Source of the DNA: Methylopila jiangsuensis
Lineage (GTDB): Bacteria > Pseudomonadota > Alphaproteobacteria > Rhizobiales > Methylopilaceae
Direction of reading: 5' to 3'
NCBI RefSeq assembly: GCF_027922305.1
Contig: NZ_BSFK01000009.1
Span: 113,588-177,587, forward strand
Length of the DNA: 64,000 bases
In this document: positions 30,753 to 39,985 of the stretch, one piece after another
Position numbering within the stretch: the first letter of the stretch is position 1
Layout: each line of letters starts with the position of its first letter
Notes under the pieces: model-generated
The model's input: only the letters and a program-made list of their open reading frames with translations
The model's database searches: none
Told to the model about the DNA's origin: nothing
Program-made: the position numbers and the translations under genes

Positions 30753-31514
30753 ATGAACGACATGCTCCCTCCCGCCGCCGTGTCCCGGCTGGCGGACCAC
30801 GCCGAGCAGGCGATCGACAAGGGCTTCGACCACGTCGACACCTGGATCTTCGATCTCGACAACACGCTCTATCCGCCGTCGTCGCGGCTGTTCGACCAGA
30901 TCGACGACAAGATCACCGCCTATGTGGCGAACCAGTTCGGCATCGACGGCATCTCCGCCCGCGCGCTGCAGAAGTACTACTACCGGGTCCACGGCACGAC
31001 GCTGAAGGGCCTGATGTCCGAGGAGGGGCTCGACCCCGACCACTTCCTCGCCTTCGTCCACGACATCGACCATTCGGTGCTGGTGCCGGCGCCCGATCTC
31101 GCCGCCGCCATCGCCCGCCTGCCGGGCCGGCGCTTCGTGCTGACCAACGGCTCGCGCCATCATGCGGAGCGGGTGGCGACCCGGCTCGGCGTCGCCGACC
31201 TGTTCGAGGACATCTATGACATCGCGGCGTCGAACTATGTGCCGAAGCCGTCGCAGGAGGCCTATGACGCCTTCCTGAAGCGCCACGGCGTGCAGGCGCC
31301 CAAGGCCGCCATGTTCGAGGACCTCGCCAAGAACCTGATCGCGCCGCACCGGCTCGGCATGCGCACGGTGCTGGTGTCGCCGGCCGAGGGCGCGGGCGAC
31401 GCGCTGGACCGCACCACCGGGCCGGACGACCTTGTGGCCGGTCCCCATGTGGACCACGTCACCACCGACCTGCCGGGCTTCCTGTCCGCGCTCGCGATCG
31501 TGGCGCGCGACTGA
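30753..31514 (+). CDS. HAD hydrolase, pyrimidine 5'-nucleotidase type
   Basis: A 253-residue HAD subfamily IA protein: motif I FDLDNTLYPPSSRLF, motif II LTNGSRHH, motif III/IV KPSQEAYDAF and FEDLAKNL. This variant, with the DLDNTLYP start, is the bacterial SDT1-like pyrimidine 5'-nucleotidase group (UMP/CMP dephosphorylation). It commonly lies between argB and dapD in Rhizobiales, though dapD is not here. About 100 bases follow argB's partner. Confidence 0.85.
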   Translation: MNDMLPPAAVSRLADHAEQAIDKGFDHVDTWIFDLDNTLYPPSSRLFDQIDDKITAYVANQFGIDGISARALQKYYYRVHGTTLKGLMSEEGLDPDHFLAFVHDIDHSVLVPAPDLAAAIARLPGRRFVLTNGSRHHAERVATRLGVADLFEDIYDIAASNYVPKPSQEAYDAFLKRHGVQAPKAAMFEDLAKNLIAPHRLGMRTVLVSPAEGAGDALDRTTGPDDLVAGPHVDHVTTDLPGFLSALAIVARD

Positions 31515-31623
31515 CGCCGGGCCCCGGCGTTTGCGGAGGGTTTCTCAGGTTTCGGTAACCTTCCGCGAACCGCTTGCCCGTTAAGGCTTGATCGGACGGC
31601 CATGCGGCCGGGACGGATCAGCG

Positions 31624-34600
31624 ATGCGGGGACCACGCGGCGTGGCTTTCGGCGGACGTAAGGCGGCGTGCGCTCTGGCGGTCGCGCTCGCGCTTGGCGC
31701 GGGCGACGCCTGGGCCGCGACCGCGACCACCACGGCGACCCTCGAGAAGGAGGGCTACGCCCGGATGGCGCTGGCCTTCGACGCCCTGCCGAAGCACGAC
31801 GTCACCCTCGCCAACGGCGTCCTCACCCTCAGCTTCTCCGAACCGGTGAAGATCGACACCGGCCCGATCGTGCGCGGGCTGGGCGATCTCGTCGGCATGG
31901 TGCGGCGCGACCCGGACGGCACGGCGGTCAAGATCGCGCTCACCCGCGCGGCCCGGCTGAACGTGACGGAGGCCGGCGAGGCGCTCTATGTGGACCTGCT
32001 GCCCGCCAACTGGGTCGGCATGCCGCCCGGCCTGCCGAAGGGCGTGATCGCCGCGCTCAGCCAGGCCGCCCGCGAGGCGAAGGCCGCCAAGGCCGAGATG
32101 GAGCGCCGTCGCCGGGCCGACCTGCCGCCGGTGACCGTCTTCGCCGCGACCCTGCCGACGCTCCACCGGCTGACCTTCGGCGTCGAGCCCGGCGCGACCG
32201 TGGAGATGACCCGCGAGGGCGACCGGGTGAAGCTGACCTTCGGCGAGCCCTATCCGTTCGACGTGGCCGCCGCCCGCGCCAGCCTGCCGTCCGACTTCGT
32301 GGGGTTGGAGGCCGCCGTCGGCCCGCGCGCGCTGGTCGTCACGCTGCCGGCGCCCGAGGACAAGGACGCCCGCGGCTTCCGCGAAGACGACGACTACGTT
32401 CTGGACATCGACCGCGGGAAGCCGGCGGACGGCGAGGCCGCGTCCCCGGCGCCGCGGCGTCTCCTGCCGGCGCTGGCGACGCCGCCTGCTCCGGCGCCGA
32501 AGGCGGAGCAGGGCGCGCCCACGCCCGCCGCCTCCAATGCCCCTCCGGCGGAGGCCGTTCCGCCGGCGCCGGCGCACGCTGGGTCCGCCGATCATGGCCT
32601 GCCGGGAACGGCCAGCGCCGCCGTCGCCGGCCAGACGGTCCGGCTGACCTTCCCCTTCGCCAAGGCGCCTGCGGCGGCGGTGTTTCTGCGCGGGCGCACG
32701 CTCTGGGCGCTGTTCGACGATCCCGCGCCCATGGCGCTCGACCTGCTGGCGAAGGATTCCGGCGGCCTGATCGCCGCCGCCGACCAGGCGCCGCTGGACG
32801 GCGGCCGGCTGGTGCGGCTGACGCTGCGGGAGCCGCGGCTCGTCACCGCGGCGATCGACGGCGCCGCCTGGGTGGTGGCGCTGGGCGACGACCTGCTGGC
32901 GCCCACCGAGCCGATCCGCTTCGCCTCCGCCTTCGGCCGCTCCGGCCGCGGCCTCGTCACCGCCCGCGTGGACGGCCTTGGCGTGGCGCGGCGCATCAAG
33001 GATCCGGCGGCGGGTGACGACCTGGTGGTGGTGACCGCGTCGCGGGCGCCGCGCGGGGCGCTCCGGCCCCAGTCCTTCGTGGAGTTCACCCTGCTGCCGA
33101 CGGCGCAGGGCGCGGTGGTGGCGCCGATCGCCGACGACATCCGCGTCAGCGTCGAGATGGACGAGCTTCGCGTCGAACGCGACGGCGGCCTCGCCCTGTC
33201 GCGGGACAGCGGCGCGCCGCTGTCCGCCTCCGCCGCGCCCATCGCCGGCCTGACCCTCGGCGCGGTGGCGGCGGAGGCCGCGGCCGGCGCCTATTATCCG
33301 AGGGAGCGCGAACTGCTGCACGCCGCGGCCATGGGCCCGGAGGACGAGCGTCCCGCGGCGCGCGTCGAACTCGCCCGGTTCTACCTGCTGCGCGCCATGC
33401 CCGCGGAGGCCAAGGCCGTGCTCGACATGGCGGCGGACGAGAACGCCGTCGCCGCCCGCAGCCCCGACGTCGCGCTGCTGCGGGGCGCGGCCGCCGTGGA
33501 GCTCGGACGTCCCGACATCGCGCGGCCGCTGCTCGGCCTTCCCGCGCTCGCCCAGAGCGCCGAGGCGTCGCTGTGGCGCGCCGCCATGGAGCGCCTCGAC
33601 GGGCGCGACGAGGCGGCCGGCGCGGCCCTCGCCCAGGGGCAGCCGGCGCTCGGCGGTCTGCCGCCGGAGCTGCGCGCCCGCTTCGTGCAGCTCGCCGTGG
33701 AGCTTGCGCTCGACGCCGGCGATGCGGCCGGCGCGGCCGCGAACTACGACCAGCTCGAAACCCTGCCGCCGGTGCGCAGCCCGGCCGCGCGCGAGGTGGT
33801 GCGCGGGCGCGTGCTCGCGAGCCTCGGCGACGTCAACGGCGCGCTCGCGGCCTACGCCGCGGCCGGCCATTCCGCCGACCCGCAGGCGGTGGCCGAGGCC
33901 GAGCTGCGCTCGGTCGCGCTGGCCGCGGCCGAGCACCGCATCGGCGGCGACGACGCCATCCGCCGCCTCGAAAGCCTCGTCACCGGCTGGCGCGGCGACT
34001 GGATCGAGGCCGAGGGGCTCGAAAAGCTCGCCGGATTCTACGCCGACGCCGAACGCTGGCGCGACGCCTTCGCCACGCTGCGCACGGCGGTGGAGGCGTT
34101 TCCGGACGGGGCCAGGATCCGCGACCTGCAGGATCGCATGCAGGGCCGGTTCACGGCGCTGTTCCTCGGCGGCGCCATCGACCGCATGCCGAAGCTCGAG
34201 GCGCTGTCGCTGTTCTACGACTTTCAGGACCTGACGCCCCCCGGCCGGCGCGGCGACGAGGTGGTGCGCCGGCTCGCCGACAAGCTGGTGGACGTGGAGC
34301 TGCTCGACCAGGCCGCGGCGCTGCTCGAATACCAGATCGACAACCGCCTGAAGGGCGCGGCGCGGGCGCAGGTGGGCGCGCGGGCCGCGCTGGTGGAGCT
34401 GATGAACAACAAGCCCGGCGAGGCGGCGCGCCTGCTGCAGAAGACCCGTCAGGCGGACCTGCCGCGCTCGCTCGCCAGCGCCCGTCTGGTGCTGGAGGCG
34501 CGCGCGCTGGCGCAGAGCGGGCGGGTCGATCTCGGCGTGGAGATCGCCGAGGGGGTGGAGGGCCCGGAGGGCGCGCGGCTGAAGGCCGACATCCTCTGGA

Positions 34601-35013
34601 GCGCCCGGCGCTGGGGCGAGGCGGGCGAGGCGCTGGAGGCGGCGCTGGGCGGCGCGTGGCGCGATCCCGCTCCCCTCGACGCCGCCGCCCGCGCCGACGT
34701 GCTCAGGGCCGCGATCGCCTTGTCGCTCGCCGACGACGCCATGGGGCTCGATCGCATCCGGCAGAAGTTCGCGGCCAAGATGGCCGACAGCCCCGACGCG
34801 CGCTCGTTCGAGGTGGTGACCGCGCCGGTGGAGGCCAAGGGCGACGCGTTCCGGGAAATCGCGCGCTCCATCGCCGCCACCGCCGCCATCGAGGGCTTCC
34901 TCAAGGAGTACCGCCGCCGCGGCGACGAGGACGCGCGACAGCCGGCGGCGCAGCAGGGCGCGAAGCCGCTCGAGCGTTCCGCCGACGGGGCGGCGCCGGC
35001 GCGGGCGGGCTGA
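31624..35013 (+). CDS. Very large exported repeat protein of unknown function
   Basis: A 1129-residue protein with a signal peptide (cleavage near AWAA, about 31). An N-terminal part of about 240 residues contains two beta-rich segments (LANGVLTLSFSEPVKI; EGDRVKLTFGEPYPFDV), reminiscent of AMIN-type domains. A Pro/Ala linker follows at about 268-325, then another beta-rich part (325-540), then a long alpha-helical TPR-like solenoid (540-1090). ATG 31624 is chosen for the signal peptide; GTG 31642 is also possible. I recall such proteins in Rhizobiales only as hypothetical TPR proteins. The upstream gap 31515-31623 shows no clear promoter. Confidence 0.7.
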   Translation: MRGPRGVAFGGRKAACALAVALALGAGDAWAATATTTATLEKEGYARMALAFDALPKHDVTLANGVLTLSFSEPVKIDTGPIVRGLGDLVGMVRRDPDGTAVKIALTRAARLNVTEAGEALYVDLLPANWVGMPPGLPKGVIAALSQAAREAKAAKAEMERRRRADLPPVTVFAATLPTLHRLTFGVEPGATVEMTREGDRVKLTFGEPYPFDVAAARASLPSDFVGLEAAVGPRALVVTLPAPEDKDARGFREDDDYVLDIDRGKPADGEAASPAPRRLLPALATPPAPAPKAEQGAPTPAASNAPPAEAVPPAPAHAGSADHGLPGTASAAVAGQTVRLTFPFAKAPAAAVFLRGRTLWALFDDPAPMALDLLAKDSGGLIAAADQAPLDGGRLVRLTLREPRLVTAAIDGAAWVVALGDDLLAPTEPIRFASAFGRSGRGLVTARVDGLGVARRIKDPAAGDDLVVVTASRAPRGALRPQSFVEFTLLPTAQGAVVAPIADDIRVSVEMDELRVERDGGLALSRDSGAPLSASAAPIAGLTLGAVAAEAAAGAYYPRERELLHAAAMGPEDERPAARVELARFYLLRAMPAEAKAVLDMAADENAVAARSPDVALLRGAAAVELGRPDIARPLLGLPALAQSAEASLWRAAMERLDGRDEAAGAALAQGQPALGGLPPELRARFVQLAVELALDAGDAAGAAANYDQLETLPPVRSPAAREVVRGRVLASLGDVNGALAAYAAAGHSADPQAVAEAELRSVALAAAEHRIGGDDAIRRLESLVTGWRGDWIEAEGLEKLAGFYADAERWRDAFATLRTAVEAFPDGARIRDLQDRMQGRFTALFLGGAIDRMPKLEALSLFYDFQDLTPPGRRGDEVVRRLADKLVDVELLDQAAALLEYQIDNRLKGAARAQVGARAALVELMNNKPGEAARLLQKTRQADLPRSLASARLVLEARALAQSGRVDLGVEIAEGVEGPEGARLKADILWSARRWGEAGEALEAALGGAWRDPAPLDAAARADVLRAAIALSLADDAMGLDRIRQKFAAKMADSPDARSFEVVTAPVEAKGDAFREIARSIAATAAIEGFLKEYRRRGDEDARQPAAQQGAKPLERSADGAAPARAG

Positions 35014-35084
35014 CCCGAACGGCCTTTCCCGCCTAAGGTCGCCTCGGCTAGGGTCGCGGCCGTCCCGATCCCCGGAGCATTCTC

Positions 35085-35480
35085 ATGGCCAAGACGATCC
35101 ACTCCATGATCCGCGTGCGCGACGAAGCGCGCTCGCTCGCCTTCTACGCGGAGGCCTTCGGCCTCGCGGTCGCCGATCGCTACCCGTTCGACGGCTTCAC
35201 GCTGATCTATCTCAGCAACCCCGAATCGGAGTTCGAGCTGGAACTCACCGTGAACGACGGCCGGGACGCGGCCTACGACCTCGGCGACGGCTACGGCCAT
35301 CTGGCGGTGTCGGTGGAGGACGTGGCGGCCGAGCACGCCCGCTTCGAGGCCGCCGGGCTGAAACCGGGCGCGCTGAAGACCATGGAGCGGGAGGGCGAGC
35401 CCTTCGCCCGCTTCTTCTTCGTCGCCGACCCGGACGGCTACAAGATCGAGGTCCTGCAGCGGGGCGGCCGGTTCCTCTGA
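35085..35480 (+). CDS. Glyoxalase/VOC family protein (lactoylglutathione lyase-like)
   Basis: A 131-residue single VOC unit. Metal-ligand candidates typical of glyoxalase I are all present: His6 (TIHSMIRV), Glu in EFELELTVN, His in YGHLAVSV, and Glu in GYKIEVLQ. The enzyme would convert the hemithioacetal of methylglyoxal and glutathione to lactoylglutathione. Length is near that of GloA (about 135). It stands alone, convergent with the kinase gene downstream. Confidence 0.82.
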   Translation: MAKTIHSMIRVRDEARSLAFYAEAFGLAVADRYPFDGFTLIYLSNPESEFELELTVNDGRDAAYDLGDGYGHLAVSVEDVAAEHARFEAAGLKPGALKTMEREGEPFARFFFVADPDGYKIEVLQRGGRFL

Positions 35481-35502
35481 AGCCCGTTCGGCCTCCGCGC
35501 CG

Positions 35503-38106
35503 TCAGCCGGCGGCGCGGGCGAGGGCGGGGAAGGAAATCTCCACCAGCGTGCCTTCGCCGACCGCGCTGCGGATGTCGAAGCGCGCCTGGTTGGCCTCAG
35601 CCAGCGCCTTGGTCAGCGGCAGGCCGAGCCCGGCCCCGTCGTGGCCGCTGACGGGCAGGCGGCGGAACGGCTCCAGCGCCTGCGCGATGTCCTTGCGCGA
35701 CATGCCCTGGCCGGTGTCCCGCACCCGGATCACCGGCTCGCCGTGGTCGTTGATGGCGGTGGCCACGATCACCTGCCCGCCGCCGGGCGTGAACTTCACC
35801 GCGTTGGAGGCGAGGTTGAGCACGATCTGGCGCACCGAGCGCTGGTCGGCGCGAACCCGCGGCAGGCCGCGGGCGAGCGAGGTGCGCACGATGATGCGCT
35901 CGCGGTTGGCCTGCGGCTGCAGCAGCGCCACCGACTGGGCCACGGCCTCGTTCAGATCGACGTCGGTCAGCTCCAGTTCGATCTTGCCGGACTCGATCTT
36001 GGACAGGTCGAGCAGGTCGTTCACGAGGCTGATCAGGTGCTGCCCGGACAGGTGGATGTCGCGCAGGTAGTCCTTGTAGCGCTCGTTGCCCACGCTCCCC
36101 AGCCGCTCCTCCATCATCACCTCGGCGAAGCCGATGATGGCGTTGAGGGGCGTGCGGATCTCGTGGCTGACCTTGGCGAGAAAGTCGGACTTGTGCGCCG
36201 AGGCGCGCTCCGCCTGCCGCTTGGCGGCGCGCAGATCCTCCTCCACCTGCTTCCAGGGGCTGACGTCGCGCAGCACCGCGCAGAAGCGGGTCTCCTCCGC
36301 CCCGCCCAGAGGCCCGAGCGTCATGTGCAGCGGGATCGCGCCGCCGCGCCGGACCAGGCCCACCACCTCCCGGCCCCGCGGGGCCGAGGCGCTTCCGGCG
36401 GCGCTTTTCATCTCGTCGAGGTAATCGAACGCCGCGCGCCGGCTCTCGGGCGCCAGCACCAGCGACAGCGGGCCGCCCACCACCTCGGTCGCGGCGTAGC
36501 CCAGCAGTTCGGTCGCCCGGCGGTTGATGGCGAGGATGCGGCCCGTGGCGTCGAGCGTCAGCACGCCGTCGGACACCGCGTCGAGCACCGCGTCGAGGTC
36601 GCGTCCCGCGGCGCCCAGGGGGGAGGCGGCCTCGTCGGTGCGGCGCAGGGCGATCAGCGTCGCGGCCCCGCCGAACCACGTCAGCGCCGACAGCCGGGCG
36701 TCCACGTGGATCGCGCGGCCGTCGCGGGCGACGAGGCGGACCGCGGACGTCTCCCCGGCGACCGGCGGCTCCGCGAACAGCGCCGCGGCCCCGCGCGCCG
36801 CGAGGTCCTCGAACCGGTCGCAGCCGAAGAGGTCGAGCGCCGCGCGGTTGGCGTAGGCGAGCGCCTCGCCCTGCAGCACCAGCGCGCCCGCCGGCAACCG
36901 GTCCAGCAGCCGCAGCAGGTCCTCCGCCGCGGGCTCGGCCGCCGGCGCCGCGAGACCGGCGTCCTCGGCGATGTCGTCCCAAATCGCGCGGGCGTCCGAC
37001 TGGCCGCCGAAGCTGCGCAGCCGCCGGGCGATCTCGTCGAAGGCGTTTTCCTCGGCGTGGGACAGGCCGCCCGCGCCGCCGTCGGCGGCGACGCCCTCCC
37101 GCAGCGGCACCACGTTGCCGGCGGCGAAGGCCGGGCGGGCGGGGGCGTCGTCGCCGGCCGTCTCCAGGGCCGGCTCCGGCGCGGGTCCGGCGGCGATCTC
37201 AGGCTCCGGCTCGGGCGTCGCCGGCTCCGTGCGCGGGGATTCTTCGGATCGGGGTTCGTTCCCGGTGGGGAGCGGGGCGGGCGCCGCAGGCGTGTCCGAA
37301 TCCTGTTCCGGTCCGGCCGCCGTCTCGACGGCTGAGGGCGCGGTCTCCGGCGGCGGTGACGCCAGCCCGAGGCCGCGGAAACCGACGAAGGTGCGGCCCC
37401 GGTCGAACACGGGCAGGGCGGACAGGGTCAGCGGGACGCGCCCGCCCTCCGCCAGCGGCCAGGACACCGTGAGCCCGCTCCAGCCAGCGGCGCCGTCGAG
37501 AGCGCGCGCGACCGCGCCGTCCGGATCAAGGCCGAGATCGGCGGCGACGTCGGTCCAGGGCCGGCCAGCCGCCGTCAGGGCGCTGTCGCCCACCGCCTGC
37601 GCAAGGTCGGGTGAGAGGAAGGCGATCCGGCGGTCCTGGTCGATCTCGAACACGAAACGCAGGTCGGCGAGGCGGCGGGCGATGTCCTCCGGCGTTTCGG
37701 TGGGCGCAGGTTCCGGAGCCGCGGCCTCGGGGGCGGCCGCCGCGGCTGGGCGCTGCGCCTCCGGGGGAACCGCCTCCAGCATGGCCCGGGCGCCGCCGGA
37801 GGCCGGGGCGAGCAGGGTGGCGGCCGCGCCGTCGCCAAGGGCGATGCGCCGGCTCACGAACATCTGCGGCTGAAAGCGGCCCGTGGGGCCTGCGCGCAGC
37901 CGGAGCAGGCCGTTCGCGCCGGCGGTCGCCAGCGTCCGGACGCCCGCGGCGTCGAGCCGCCCATCGCCGAACGCGGTTCGGCCGGCGGCGTTGGCCCACA
38001 GCGTCTCGCCGGCCGCGCTCACCAGCAATACGGGTTCCGCCGCGTCGGCGAGGGCGTCGAACCGGGGGTCGCCGGAGATCGCGGTCGGGGCTTGGCTCAG
38101 ATCCAT
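35503..38106 (-). CDS. PAS-containing sensor histidine kinase, PdhS/DivJ-PleC group
   Basis: An 867-residue cytoplasmic kinase. There is no membrane segment. PAS-like modules occur in the N-terminal half, with a low-complexity Pro/Glu/Ala stretch (about 230-330). The HisKA box is FLAKVSHEIRTPLNAIIGFA with His648, followed by VMMEERLGSVGNERYKDYLR and an HATPase domain (NLASNAVKFTP, DTGQGM, GAGLGLPL). The dimerisation-helix sequence closely matches PdhS kinases of Brucella and rhizobia, which control DivK phosphorylation and asymmetric division. GAGG precedes ATG 38106, which also fits a start at MDLSQAP; the frame is open to 38364. A perfect CtrA box lies 42 bases upstream. Confidence 0.78.
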   Translation of the reverse strand: MDLSQAPTAISGDPRFDALADAAEPVLLVSAAGETLWANAAGRTAFGDGRLDAAGVRTLATAGANGLLRLRAGPTGRFQPQMFVSRRIALGDGAAATLLAPASGGARAMLEAVPPEAQRPAAAAAPEAAAPEPAPTETPEDIARRLADLRFVFEIDQDRRIAFLSPDLAQAVGDSALTAAGRPWTDVAADLGLDPDGAVARALDGAAGWSGLTVSWPLAEGGRVPLTLSALPVFDRGRTFVGFRGLGLASPPPETAPSAVETAAGPEQDSDTPAAPAPLPTGNEPRSEESPRTEPATPEPEPEIAAGPAPEPALETAGDDAPARPAFAAGNVVPLREGVAADGGAGGLSHAEENAFDEIARRLRSFGGQSDARAIWDDIAEDAGLAAPAAEPAAEDLLRLLDRLPAGALVLQGEALAYANRAALDLFGCDRFEDLAARGAAALFAEPPVAGETSAVRLVARDGRAIHVDARLSALTWFGGAATLIALRRTDEAASPLGAAGRDLDAVLDAVSDGVLTLDATGRILAINRRATELLGYAATEVVGGPLSLVLAPESRRAAFDYLDEMKSAAGSASAPRGREVVGLVRRGGAIPLHMTLGPLGGAEETRFCAVLRDVSPWKQVEEDLRAAKRQAERASAHKSDFLAKVSHEIRTPLNAIIGFAEVMMEERLGSVGNERYKDYLRDIHLSGQHLISLVNDLLDLSKIESGKIELELTDVDLNEAVAQSVALLQPQANRERIIVRTSLARGLPRVRADQRSVRQIVLNLASNAVKFTPGGGQVIVATAINDHGEPVIRVRDTGQGMSRKDIAQALEPFRRLPVSGHDGAGLGLPLTKALAEANQARFDIRSAVGEGTLVEISFPALARAAG

Positions 38107-38147
38107 TCGTCGCCTCGGGGCGCGGCCGGTGGTGAGCCGCGCCTGCG

Positions 38148-38162
38148 TTAACAAACACTTAA
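38148..38162. promoter_or_regulatory. Perfect CtrA box (TTAA-N7-TTAA) upstream of the PdhS-like kinase
   Basis: The plus strand reads TTAACAAACACTTAA: two TTAA half-sites with the exact 7-base spacing of the CtrA consensus. It lies 42 bases before the kinase ATG (minus strand) in an otherwise GC-rich genome. CtrA is the alphaproteobacterial cell-cycle regulator. Binding is inferred from the match. The phasin gene in the other direction starts 195 bases away. Confidence 0.6.
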
Positions 38163-38356
38163 ATACAGAGGCCGCCGAATCGCGTCCACACGGTCGACGC
38201 GGCCATCCCAAAGGTTTGCGCGCCAAGGTTAACCGGGGCGCGTCCAATGGACGTTTGCGCGCTTTCGCGGGCGCTGTTACCCAGAACGCAGGCCGTCTCG
38301 TCGCGACGTGGGGTCGCGGCGGTCCGGCCGCGATCCGTCTTGAGGAGTGACAGGCG

Positions 38357-38704
38357 ATGGCCACCGGCGGTTACGAGATTCCCAACGAAATGAGGGACTT
38401 CGCCGAGAAGAGCGTCGAGCAGGCTCGAAAGGCGTTCGACAGCTTCATGGATGCTGCGCACAAGGCGGCCTCCACCGTCGAGACCCAGACGGAGACCGCG
38501 CAGAAGAACGCGCGCGGGGCCGCGAGCGCCGCGGTGTCCTTCGCGGAGGCGAACGTCGCGGCGAGCTTCGAGCTGGCCGAGAAGCTGCTCAAGGCCAAGT
38601 CCCTCGAAGAGGTGGTCGCCATCCAGACCGAATTCGCCAAGGCCCAGGCGTCCACGCTCAGCCGGCAGGTGGACGAACTGACCCGGGGCGGGTCGCGCGG
38701 CTGA
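38357..38704 (+). CDS. Phasin family protein 1
   Basis: Phasins coat polyhydroxyalkanoate granules. The 115-residue protein is helical and Ala/Lys/Glu-rich, with the phasin core (FAEKSVEQARKAFDSFMDAA and LLKAKSLEEVVAIQTEFAKA). AGGAG is well placed before the ATG. It precedes a second phasin gene. PHA genes proper (phaC, phaA, phaB) are not in the window. Confidence 0.87.
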   Translation: MATGGYEIPNEMRDFAEKSVEQARKAFDSFMDAAHKAASTVETQTETAQKNARGAASAAVSFAEANVAASFELAEKLLKAKSLEEVVAIQTEFAKAQASTLSRQVDELTRGGSRG

Positions 38705-38740
38705 CGCAAATTCCCGTTAGCACATGTCATCGGGGTTGAT

Positions 38741-38773
38741 GATGTTGCGGCGCAGCACTATGTTGCGCTGCAC
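38741..38773. promoter_or_regulatory. TGC-rich direct repeat upstream of phasin 2, possible PhaR operator
   Basis: ATGTTGCG occurs at 38742 and 38760, an 18-base period, each followed by a GC(A/T)GCAC-like segment (CGCAGCAC and CTGCAC). PhaR-type regulators bind TGC/GCA-rich sites before phasin genes. The assignment is inferred from resemblance and position. Confidence 0.3.
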
Positions 38774-38909
38774 ACAAAACCCGCGGTGATGGGCGTCGTC
38801 TTCCAAAGGCGCGCCCGGCCACCGCGGGCGGGCCGGGCGCCTCACGGCGGAGCGCGGGTCCGTACCGTCCAAGCGTTTTCCGCCGGCTGTTCCATCCAGA
38901 GGAAGACCT

Positions 38910-39389
38910 ATGGCCACGAGCCCGAAGACCGCCGCCGCCAAGACCGAAGAGACGTTCGAGACCGTCGCCGCCACCGCGGAGAGCGTCGCGGCCGAGGTGA
39001 GCGCCCCGGCGCGCGAGATCGCCGAGAAGGGCGTCGCCCAGGCGAAGGAGAACTACGGTCGCTTCAAGGCGGCCGCGGAAGAGACCACCGACGCGCTCGA
39101 GGACGCCTACGCCACCTTCGCGCAGGGGTACAAGGAGTTCGGCCGCAAGTCGGTCGAGGCCACCCGCGCCAACGTCAACGCCCATTTCGACTTCCTGACC
39201 GCGCTGATCGGCGCCAAGTCGGTGGCGCAGGCGATCGAGCTGCAGACCTCCTACGCCCGCAAGCAGTTCGAGACCCTCGGCGCCCAGAGCAAGGAGCTTT
39301 CCGCGCTGGCCCAGAAGGCCGCGACCGAGAGCGCCAAGCCGCTGCAGGAGATCGCGACCCGCGGCGTCAAGTTCGCTCCGGCGCGCTGA
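38910..39389 (+). CDS. Phasin family protein 2
   Basis: A 159-residue phasin. The core FKAAAEETTDALEDAYATFA, NVNAHFDFLTALIGAKSVAQ and IELQTSYARKQFETL closely matches the TIGR01841/phasin_2 type common in Rhizobiales. It is a separate transcription unit from phasin 1, since 205 bases with a TGC-rich repeat lie between them, and it is closed by a strong terminator at 39432. Confidence 0.9.
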   Translation: MATSPKTAAAKTEETFETVAATAESVAAEVSAPAREIAEKGVAQAKENYGRFKAAAEETTDALEDAYATFAQGYKEFGRKSVEATRANVNAHFDFLTALIGAKSVAQAIELQTSYARKQFETLGAQSKELSALAQKAATESAKPLQEIATRGVKFAPAR

Positions 39390-39431
39390 CGCCTTCCGGC
39401 GGACGCCTTGTCCGCTGCATGCTTATGCTCG

Positions 39432-39461
39432 AAGCCCGGACGGTCTCCGTCCGGGCTTTTT
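39432..39461 (+). terminator. Rho-independent terminator of phasin 2
   Basis: Perfect 12-base arms AAGCCCGGACGG / CCGTCCGGGCTT, 3-base loop, immediately followed by a T-run (TTTTT). This is one of the clearest intrinsic terminators in the window. Confidence 0.85.
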
Positions 39462-39537
39462 CGTGGCCGCCTCGCGCGCGCCGCGACCGTTTCAGCCGTT
39501 GACGCCGCCCCGCGGCGGGCGCTTAAGCTCCGCCATC

Positions 39538-39975
39538 ATGACCGAAACCGCCGCCTCCGCCTCCCATCCCACCGAAGAGCATCGCTGGACCGCGGTCACC
39601 CGCGCCATCCGCGTCACCGTGCAGCCCCGGTTCCTGCCGGGCGAATCGGCGCCGGAGGAGGACCGCTACGTCTTCGCCTACACGGTGGAGATCGTGAACG
39701 AGGGCGCGGAGACGGTGAGCCTTCTGGCGCGGCACTGGCGCATCATCGACGGCCGCGGCCGCACCGAGGAGGTGCGCGGGCCGGGCGTGGTGGGCGAGCA
39801 GCCCACGCTCGCGCCGGGGCAGTCCTACACCTACACCAGCGGCGCGCCGCTGCCGACGCCGTCGGGCATCATGGTGGGCAGCTTCCAGATGCAGACCGAA
39901 TCCGGCCAGCCGTTCGACGCCGCCATCCCGGCCTTCGCGCTGGAAAGTCCCCACACCGTCCGCACCCTGCACTGA
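39538..39975 (+). CDS. apaG: ApaG protein
   Basis: A 145-residue fibronectin-type III-like fold protein. The family motifs are present: RVTVQPRFLPGESAP, YVFAYTVEIVNEGAETVSLL, ARHWRIIDG and GVVGEQPTLAPGQSYTYTSG. ApaG is linked with Co2+ resistance and Ap4A in enteric bacteria; its biochemistry is unclear. ATG 39538 follows a run with no other family similarity; the frame is open to 39463. It lies 10 bases before argE and may be co-transcribed. Confidence 0.9.
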   Translation: MTETAASASHPTEEHRWTAVTRAIRVTVQPRFLPGESAPEEDRYVFAYTVEIVNEGAETVSLLARHWRIIDGRGRTEEVRGPGVVGEQPTLAPGQSYTYTSGAPLPTPSGIMVGSFQMQTESGQPFDAAIPAFALESPHTVRTLH

Positions 39976-39985
39976 GCGCTCTCCC

